Of a stretch of DNA of 64,000 nt, positions 56,990 through 64,000 are shown piece by piece. Below the pieces are notes generated by a model. It made no database searches. It was not told the origin of the DNA and worked only from the letters and a program-made list of their open reading frames with translations. This stretch comes from Candidatus Scalindua sp. (GTDB lineage: Bacteria; Planctomycetota; Brocadiia; Brocadiales; Scalinduaceae), in contig JALDRB010000001.1 in assembly GCA_031316155.1 (NCBI GenBank), forward strand, positions 62,001 through 126,000, given 5' to 3'. Position numbers and translations under genes: made by a program. How positions within the stretch are numbered: position 1 is the stretch's first letter; every line of letters begins with the position of its first letter.

Positions 56990-57955
56990 ATGAAAATATA
57001 CGACTTTCTGAAATCTCAAAAAACGGGCATTATTATCGGGTTTACGGTTACAGGGCTTCTGATCATTGGCAGCCTGATCATGAACTTTTATCCACGCTCT
57101 TATGACGGGCTTTCCGGAGAAGACATTCTGTTTTTCTTTGAAAACGTTAAGCCCATAAATATCTGGTTCTACGTAATGTTTTTCGCCTTCCTAATGTATG
57201 GGATAGGTATTTTTTTCTGCACCCTGGACTCCGTTATCAGGAAGGTTAAAAGCCGTACCCGTAAGATTCCTCTCTATGGCGCATCCATTGTGCATGTCGG
57301 TTTTTTGGTCACCCTTGCCGCACACTTAATAGGGGGGATAAGTTCTAAATCCGGTAAACCTTTCACGGTTGCAAGTTCATGGGTCGAAGCCGGTGATTTT
57401 GAGATAAAGGTTGCTGATTTTAAATCGACAACATACCCTAATGGCATGCCGAAAAAAATATATGCCTCCATGAAGATAAGAAGAAACGGTCAAGAATTCG
57501 ATCGTGTGCTCGGCTATAACAACCCCATACTCTTAGATCATGGAACAAAAGAGATTTTGCTGCGTACCTACGGGAGTGTACCTGAATCGATTACGCTGGA
57601 TATAGGCGGTGCGAAACATGATTTGAGAATACGCGATTCAGTTAGCATAAACGGATCAAAAGTGTACCTGGCAGACATATACCTTCCTCCAAAAGTCCGG
57701 ATTCCTGTTATTAGATTAGTTTCCGAAGGAGGAAACTCCAAAAACAATCAAGTCTTTCTACCCATTGGAAGGCAGAATGCTCAAAATGTTCATGGTAAAG
57801 ATTTAGCATTTACTGACATAAGCACCTCCACTGCAGTAGCTGTAACGGTAAAAAAAAATCCGAGTATTCCGTTCACACTGGTAGCAATCGGATGCTTTGG
57901 TTCCGGGATGCTGCTCGTTGTTTTCAGGACGGCATATAAGATGGTCAGAATATAG
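56990..57955 (+). CDS. ResB-like cytochrome c biogenesis protein
   Basis: Partner of the CcsA-like protein in system II cytochrome c maturation, 321 residues. Transmembrane segments lie at about 12-32, 58-78 and 95-115, with HVGFLVTLAAHLIGG in the third (conserved histidines). A large periplasmic loop follows (about 125-295) that would hold the apocytochrome, and one more segment closes the C-terminus. Bacterial ResB/Ccs1 proteins are often 400-600 residues, so this is a short version. It is read together with the upstream gene. Confidence 0.82.
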   Translation: MKIYDFLKSQKTGIIIGFTVTGLLIIGSLIMNFYPRSYDGLSGEDILFFFENVKPINIWFYVMFFAFLMYGIGIFFCTLDSVIRKVKSRTRKIPLYGASIVHVGFLVTLAAHLIGGISSKSGKPFTVASSWVEAGDFEIKVADFKSTTYPNGMPKKIYASMKIRRNGQEFDRVLGYNNPILLDHGTKEILLRTYGSVPESITLDIGGAKHDLRIRDSVSINGSKVYLADIYLPPKVRIPVIRLVSEGGNSKNNQVFLPIGRQNAQNVHGKDLAFTDISTSTAVAVTVKKNPSIPFTLVAIGCFGSGMLLVVFRTAYKMVRI

Positions 57956-58121
57956 TTACTTAAATCGAAGTTTGTCTTTTTGAAAGAGCCCTCTGGATAA
58001 GAAAAAGGGGGCTGTACCTATCTCATTAGAGGCCATTGTGAAAAACAGTCATCTGAAAGGCAGGAGACTTTCATCGCATAATTGAGAAAATGAGAATAGG
58101 TAAATTTTACCCTCAAGACTC

Positions 58122-59060
58122 TTAATGTTGAAATGAAAGGCATGGGCGCATCGTTTTTACTTTCCCCTCAGTTTCCCACCAATGAACGCTACTCTCAGGG
58201 TGTGATTTATTACTTGAATTATTGGATAGCAACTCTGAGAAATCGTAGAAAGGATAACATTTTGCCAGATAATCTCTTTTGGAAGGAGACGCTGATTTTA
58301 AAATATCTGTTTTTTCTACGAAGAAATACTTTAAATCCCGAAAAGAATATGTATACTTATTTGCAAACTTTGTGAAATCCGTTTTTCTCTGGAAAAACAT
58401 TTTATAGAGACCCTTCATGTCCTCTGTTTTGTATTCCTTCTCAATAGAATTTAAATCAACATATTTGGCAACAGCAGGAGCCTCGTTAACTCCCCGGTAC
58501 GCCTTGACTCCTCCCAGATCCTTACAGCGTAAAAAATCATACGTGAGTTTATGTCTCGGGTTAATCGTTAAACAGATGTAATCGGGTTTAAGATATTCTC
58601 TTGTATAATCAAAGATGTGCTTAAAAAGGGAAAATACAAGAAAAAGTTTTTTAGAGTTTAACATCATTGATATCCCATCGTTGAAAAGCTCCGTGTCACT
58701 TGCAAGCATAGAAATTTCACACAGTTTTTTGTTCCCCTTTCTCATTTGATCCAATTCGTCCCGATAAACTTCATCCATTGGTAACCCTAAGGGAGAATCA
58801 GGTATTACGGTGGTCGTAGCAATTACTTCATTGCCCGCTTTTGCAATAAAGGTGGTAGTATCGGGGTGTGCGTTATATATGGCTAGTCGTAATTTTGAAT
58901 TTGATTTTTTGATGTAACCTTTCTTTGCATATTCTCTATGGACCAGAGCAGCAGCATTTTCTAAATCTTCTTTGGTTCTGGTGACACTGAAACTTATCTT
59001 ATTGAGGAAATTATGCAAATGAATTCGTCTAGATGTATCAAACTCTTTGATTGACTTCAT
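58122..59060 (-). CDS. FeeM-like N-acyl amino acid synthase / GNAT acyltransferase
   Basis: A protein of 312 residues. FSVTRTKEDLENAAALVHRE YAKKGYI, then TTTFIAKAGNEVIATTTVIP, and LCEISMLASD... followed by LFSLFKHIFDYT, follow the FeeM family. These acyltransferases are related to GNAT enzymes and acyl-homoserine lactone synthases and join fatty acyl chains from acyl carrier protein to amino acids. Related genes in other bacteria accompany exosortase systems, but none is visible here. The C-terminal 90 residues have no recognised domain. It reads leftwards, convergent with the ResB-like gene. Confidence 0.7.
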   Translation of the reverse strand: MKSIKEFDTSRRIHLHNFLNKISFSVTRTKEDLENAAALVHREYAKKGYIKKSNSKLRLAIYNAHPDTTTFIAKAGNEVIATTTVIPDSPLGLPMDEVYRDELDQMRKGNKKLCEISMLASDTELFNDGISMMLNSKKLFLVFSLFKHIFDYTREYLKPDYICLTINPRHKLTYDFLRCKDLGGVKAYRGVNEAPAVAKYVDLNSIEKEYKTEDMKGLYKMFFQRKTDFTKFANKYTYSFRDLKYFFVEKTDILKSASPSKRDYLAKCYPFYDFSELLSNNSSNKSHPESSVHWWETEGKVKTMRPCLSFQH

Positions 59061-59705
59061 ATTTATAGACAGGACAAAAGTGTAACAGGATTGCTGATTT
59101 TACTGTTAAGATTAGCAACAAATGGCATATCACAAATAATATGCCAAGTTGCTCAGTAAAAGAATTTCAACAAACACCCAAATTTGAACGGGTGCCTACT
59201 GGTATGAAGGAAAAATCATGCAGTGATTAATGGTGCCAGATACTTGCAAACTTGCAATGCTGTTTCGGAAAAAAAATATGCGAAGTTTTTGATGAAAATA
59301 TAATCTTTCACCTGGAAGCGTTAACCAAATCTTACTGCTACCGGCAACCCTTAAATTGTTTAAATTGTCAACAAGTGTATAAATTGTCAACAACAATTTC
59401 TTCTTTATCATTAAAAGCTAAAAATAAAAAAACCGCTTTTCGAGAAAAGAACAACAAACCGATGAGTGTCAGAAACAATTTAAGTGTCGAGGATTTGGAT
59501 ACTTACAATTTAGTCGCTTTCTCATGAAAAATGTTAATGAAGAGGTTTTTATGCTCGTCTGCAATTACGGCTTTATCTTTAAAGCAGCAATGAATGCACG
59601 GTGAAGGGACCAAAATTGTTGAAAATTTCAACAATTAAGAGATGTTTATCTTTTTTAAATGGCAAGAAAGTATGGAATGTTATCTATAAACAAAAGGAGT
59701 CTGTT
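59061..59705 (+). other. Non-coding stretch between the FeeM-like and PilZ genes
   Basis: About 645 AT-rich bases. A 91-codon plus-strand frame at 59252 has no ribosome binding site or family likeness and is not called. Direct repeats TAAATTGTCAACAA occur near 59362 and 59382. The stretch also separates two minus-strand genes, so the FeeM-like promoter must lie within it. Confidence 0.4.
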
Positions 59706-60140
59706 TTATGGTTCTTCGTCTTCGTCGTTAAAATATGAAGAGACGATTTTCCCGCAGATGAAATTTACATATCGTTGCCTATCTTCCTGGTCCATCTTAT
59801 AGAACTTGACGCCTATGCTATAATCGCCTTCGTTGTTTTGAGACGGAAGATTTTCAGTTTTTATGTTATTCTCACACCTCGCAACTTTACCCATAAAAAT
59901 AATAGGAGTATCGTCACTAGTTAGATTCATTTTAAGACGCAATTCTGTATTTTCTGCTATCTCAGTATTACTCCTGAATCTCAGTCCGTCTCCGCCAACA
60001 TCCTCAACGAATTGAGGTCCAATCCATTCGGTATCGGAAATGGAGGAATAAAAAAGGTTAACGGGTATGGAGATTCTTTCGCATCTTCTGCTATCTTTAG
60101 ATATAAAGTCTTTTATTTTATCTTTTCCAGAATTCATCAT
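59706..60140 (-). CDS. PilZ domain protein
   Basis: A protein of 144 residues consisting mainly of a PilZ domain. RRCERISIPVNLFYSS contains the RxxxR motif and FVEDVGGDGLRFRS the D/NxSxxG-type motif (Ser replaced by Gly) that together bind cyclic di-GMP. KVARCENNIK and YSIGVKFYKM are the later strands. A Ser to Gly change in the second motif might weaken nucleotide binding. It likely links second-messenger level to an unknown partner. No other signalling gene is adjacent. Confidence 0.85.
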   Translation of the reverse strand: MMNSGKDKIKDFISKDSRRCERISIPVNLFYSSISDTEWIGPQFVEDVGGDGLRFRSNTEIAENTELRLKMNLTSDDTPIIFMGKVARCENNIKTENLPSQNNEGDYSIGVKFYKMDQEDRQRYVNFICGKIVSSYFNDEDEEP

Positions 60141-60612
60141 TCACTTTCAGATGTCTCTCTTTTTGTTTGGTTAAATACATAAAGAATAATTGAATTTTAG
60201 AGAATCAAACAATTATGCTTATTCTACTTTTTTTTTTGTAAAAATCAAAATTTTTATATGCCGTATCTATGTCGTTATCTTTAATTGACATAGCGATAAC
60301 GATTAGTATAATAATTTCGTACGTAATGATTTGAAGCAACTCTTAAAGTTATTGAAAACTTGAAAGCTTATCCTCCTCCCACAGTAACTTGCAATGGGGC
60401 AGAGATTCAGCAGGAGAAGCCTTGTACCTTTCTGCCCAATTTATGAAAACCCATAAACTATACTCATCTGATAATGGTTTTTGGACATGCCTGTGCGATG
60501 CACGCAGACAGGTAAAACCGAAAACCAAATCGGTTTTAGTATACACAATCGGATGGACATGTTTAATAGTACTGAAGTCTGTGGACTTCCTAAACAAGGA
60601 AACTGTTCGTAA
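60141..60612 (+). other. Non-coding gap before ligA
   Basis: No gene is seen in these 472 bases. MITE-like copy 6 lies at 60459-60543, about 70 bases upstream of the ligA start. Confidence 0.45.
60459..60543 (+). repeat. MITE-like dispersed repeat, copy 6 (shortest)
   Basis: An 85-base copy with ends TATACTCATCTGATAATGG and CCAAATCGGTTTTAGTATA. The usual middle is replaced by the palindrome GCCTGTGCGATGCACGCAGA CAGG, which otherwise occurs only in copy 1. Confidence 0.75.
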
Positions 60613-62612
<2,000 letters not shown>

Positions 62613-62714
62613 ATGCTCGCACAAAAACCCATGGATCAGGAGTAAAAATATCTTGCAACCGATATTCACAGGAGAAACACCTCAAAGATCTGTGGAAAAA
62701 GAACGATATTAATA

Positions 62715-64000
62715 ATGGAAAAGTTAATTAAAAATGCCTTAAAAAACGCAAAGGCAGACTATGTTGAGATACGGATCCAGGAGGGAAGAGGGACTGGTAT
62801 CGCTTATGTGGGCAAGGAATTGGAAAGCATCGGTGAAAGCACCGCTATAGGGGGCAGTGTTCGTGCCTTGACAAAAGGAGGATGGGGTTTTGTGGCCTTT
62901 AATGATATTGAGAACTTGTCCCGGTATGTAAAGATTGCATGCGAACAGTCTCTCCTTGTTGAGAAGGAGGATGTCGCTCTTGCAGAAACAGAGGTTATTC
63001 GGGACAGGACAAAAACCAGAGTAGAAATTGATCCCGCGGATATTCCTCTGACCGAAAAACATGACCTGTGCCAAAAATATAATAACATAATTCTCTCTTC
63101 AGATAAAATACAGACTACCAACGTCAGATATATCGATTCTCACAGTACCTTTTATTTTGCAAACCTGGAGGGAAGTTTTATTATTAGTGAGAATATTTTC
63201 TGCGGTATTTCTTTTATGGCAATAGCAAAAGACGGTATGAATGTGCAGCAGGCTTATAGTTCCGTTGGAGATCTTAGAGGGTATAGCAATGTTGTAAATC
63301 TTGAGAAAAGCTGTGAAGAAGTTACCAGGAGAGCTGTAGACTTACTCACCGCAAGGCCGGCGGAAGGAGGCAAATATACCATAATTGTCGATCCGAAACT
63401 TTGTGGTGTGTTTACTCACGAAGCTTTTGGGCACCTGAGCGAGGCCGATTTTATTTATGAAAATGAAAAACTTCGTGAAATTATGAAGATCGGAAAACGT
63501 TTTGGCTCCGATGCTTTAACTATTGTTGATGATGGCACACGGGAAGGGGAGGCTGGCTACAGTAAATATGACAGTGAAGGCACCCGCTCACAAAAAACCT
63601 ATTTGATACAGGACGGAATTTTGAATAGCCGGTTACACTCGAGAGAAACCGCTGCAAAGATGAACGAAAGTCCGACAGGTAACTCACGGGCAATCAGTTA
63701 TGCATACGAACCAATTGTCCGTATGACAAACACCTATATAGAACCCAGAGACTGGACATTTGAAGATATGCTTTCAAGTACGGATAACGGAATTTATGCA
63801 ATCGGTTCACTTGGCGGCCAAACTAACACTGAAATGTTTACGTTCAGTGCCGAAGAAGCATATCAAATAAAAGGTGGAAAACTCTGCGAAAAGATCCGTG
63901 ATGTAGTCTTAACGGGTAATGTATTTGAAACATTATTAAATATAGATGCAATCGGAAACGACCTCGTTCTTCATGGAGGACTCGGAGGTTGTGGCAAAGG
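62715..64000 (+). CDS. tldD: TldD-like metalloprotease, 5' part (runs off the window)
   Basis: TldD/PmbA-family zinc protease, which in other bacteria matures peptide antibiotics and degrades unfolded peptides, usually as a TldD-TldE pair. It begins MEKLIKNALKNAKADYVEIR. The metal site HEAFGHLSEAD gives the HExxxH motif, which marks it as the TldD (active) subunit. GSLGGQTNTEMFTFSAEEAY follows near the end of the window. 428 codons are visible with no stop; the family is about 460-480 residues. It lies 102 bases after ligA. A tldE/pmbA gene may follow outside the window. Confidence 0.92.
   Translation, partial: MEKLIKNALKNAKADYVEIRIQEGRGTGIAYVGKELESIGESTAIGGSVRALTKGGWGFVAFNDIENLSRYVKIACEQSLLVEKEDVALAETEVIRDRTKTRVEIDPADIPLTEKHDLCQKYNNIILSSDKIQTTNVRYIDSHSTFYFANLEGSFIISENIFCGISFMAIAKDGMNVQQAYSSVGDLRGYSNVVNLEKSCEEVTRRAVDLLTARPAEGGKYTIIVDPKLCGVFTHEAFGHLSEADFIYENEKLREIMKIGKRFGSDALTIVDDGTREGEAGYSKYDSEGTRSQKTYLIQDGILNSRLHSRETAAKMNESPTGNSRAISYAYEPIVRMTNTYIEPRDWTFEDMLSSTDNGIYAIGSLGGQTNTEMFTFSAEEAYQIKGGKLCEKIRDVVLTGNVFETLLNIDAIGNDLVLHGGLGGCGK

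Noticed and set aside
59252-59527. 91-codon plus-strand open frame
   Set aside because: No ribosome binding site and no recognisable sequence; it lies in AT-rich DNA with short repeats.

Overview
The window reads as a bacterial chromosome segment of fairly low GC. Both ends carry conserved housekeeping genes and the middle (about 13.7-50 kb) is an accessory, defence-rich and heavily eroded region. Several things fit a Gram-negative-type bacterium, plausibly a planctomycete of the anammox (Brocadiales/Scalindua-like) group: the ResB/CcsA (system II) cytochrome c maturation pair, a PheT without its tRNA-binding OB domain, a FeeM-like acyltransferase, a PilZ protein and many AT-rich intergenic repeats. 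That placement is inference from gene content, not from a marker phylogeny.

Left part (1-13.1 kb). This holds a translation cluster: thrS (3' part), infC starting at AUU, rpmI, rplT, pheS and pheT. It is followed by a minus-strand group (secreted heme-binding GlcG/HbpS-like protein, SppA protease, UbiX, CPBP protease, UppP). Next come a DUF151 nuclease-like gene with a good promoter, two tRNA-Ser genes (UGA and GCU), a frameshifted FAD oxidoreductase and a rhodanese-rubrerythrin fusion.

Middle part (13.7-50 kb). A type I restriction-modification locus (hsdR, hsdM, hsdS) is split by a Fic gene and REP-like palindromes, and is followed by a Gabija-like pair (OLD-family AAA/TOPRIM nuclease plus small UvrD helicase). 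Then come a lipoprotein-type deaminase with a stop codon, hsdS remnants, wrecked DUF433/DUF5615 and MNT/HEPN toxin-antitoxin pairs, a frameshifted HicB, and an intact Panacea-domain antitoxin/toxin pair with its own promoter and likely operator. Further on are serB, a SEC-C protein next to an AEP-primase/helicase fusion of the kind called TOTE, and a giant DUF4365-TPR-PIN gene. The giant gene is broken by a nonsense codon, a frameshift and an IS1380-like element; the reading frame is restored exactly when the IS and one 6-bp target copy are removed. After it lie a 2OG-Fe(II) oxygenase, a duplicated GFA-family gene (one copy dead), a DinB-like gene and a dead six-hairpin-like gene.

Right part (50-64 kb). 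This is mostly housekeeping: uvrA (a short form) and pepA on the minus strand, then a lipoprotein peptidyl-prolyl isomerase with a His/Gly-rich tail, ccsA/resC-like and resB-like genes, a FeeM-like acyltransferase, a PilZ protein, ligA (one apparent frameshift) and the 5' part of tldD.

Three dispersed repeat systems cut across the region: a MITE-like family with TATACT/AGTATA ends (six copies), REP-like palindromes with relics of REP-associated transposases, and composite elements whose long inverted arms (GTTGTCCGGT) enclose a REP unit. Several single-base frameshifts sit in A/T homopolymers, including one in FAD oxidoreductase and hsdM, and ligA, which is normally essential, is also frameshifted. 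Some breaks are therefore probably sequencing errors, while the in-frame stops, the IS insertion and the truncations look like real decay.
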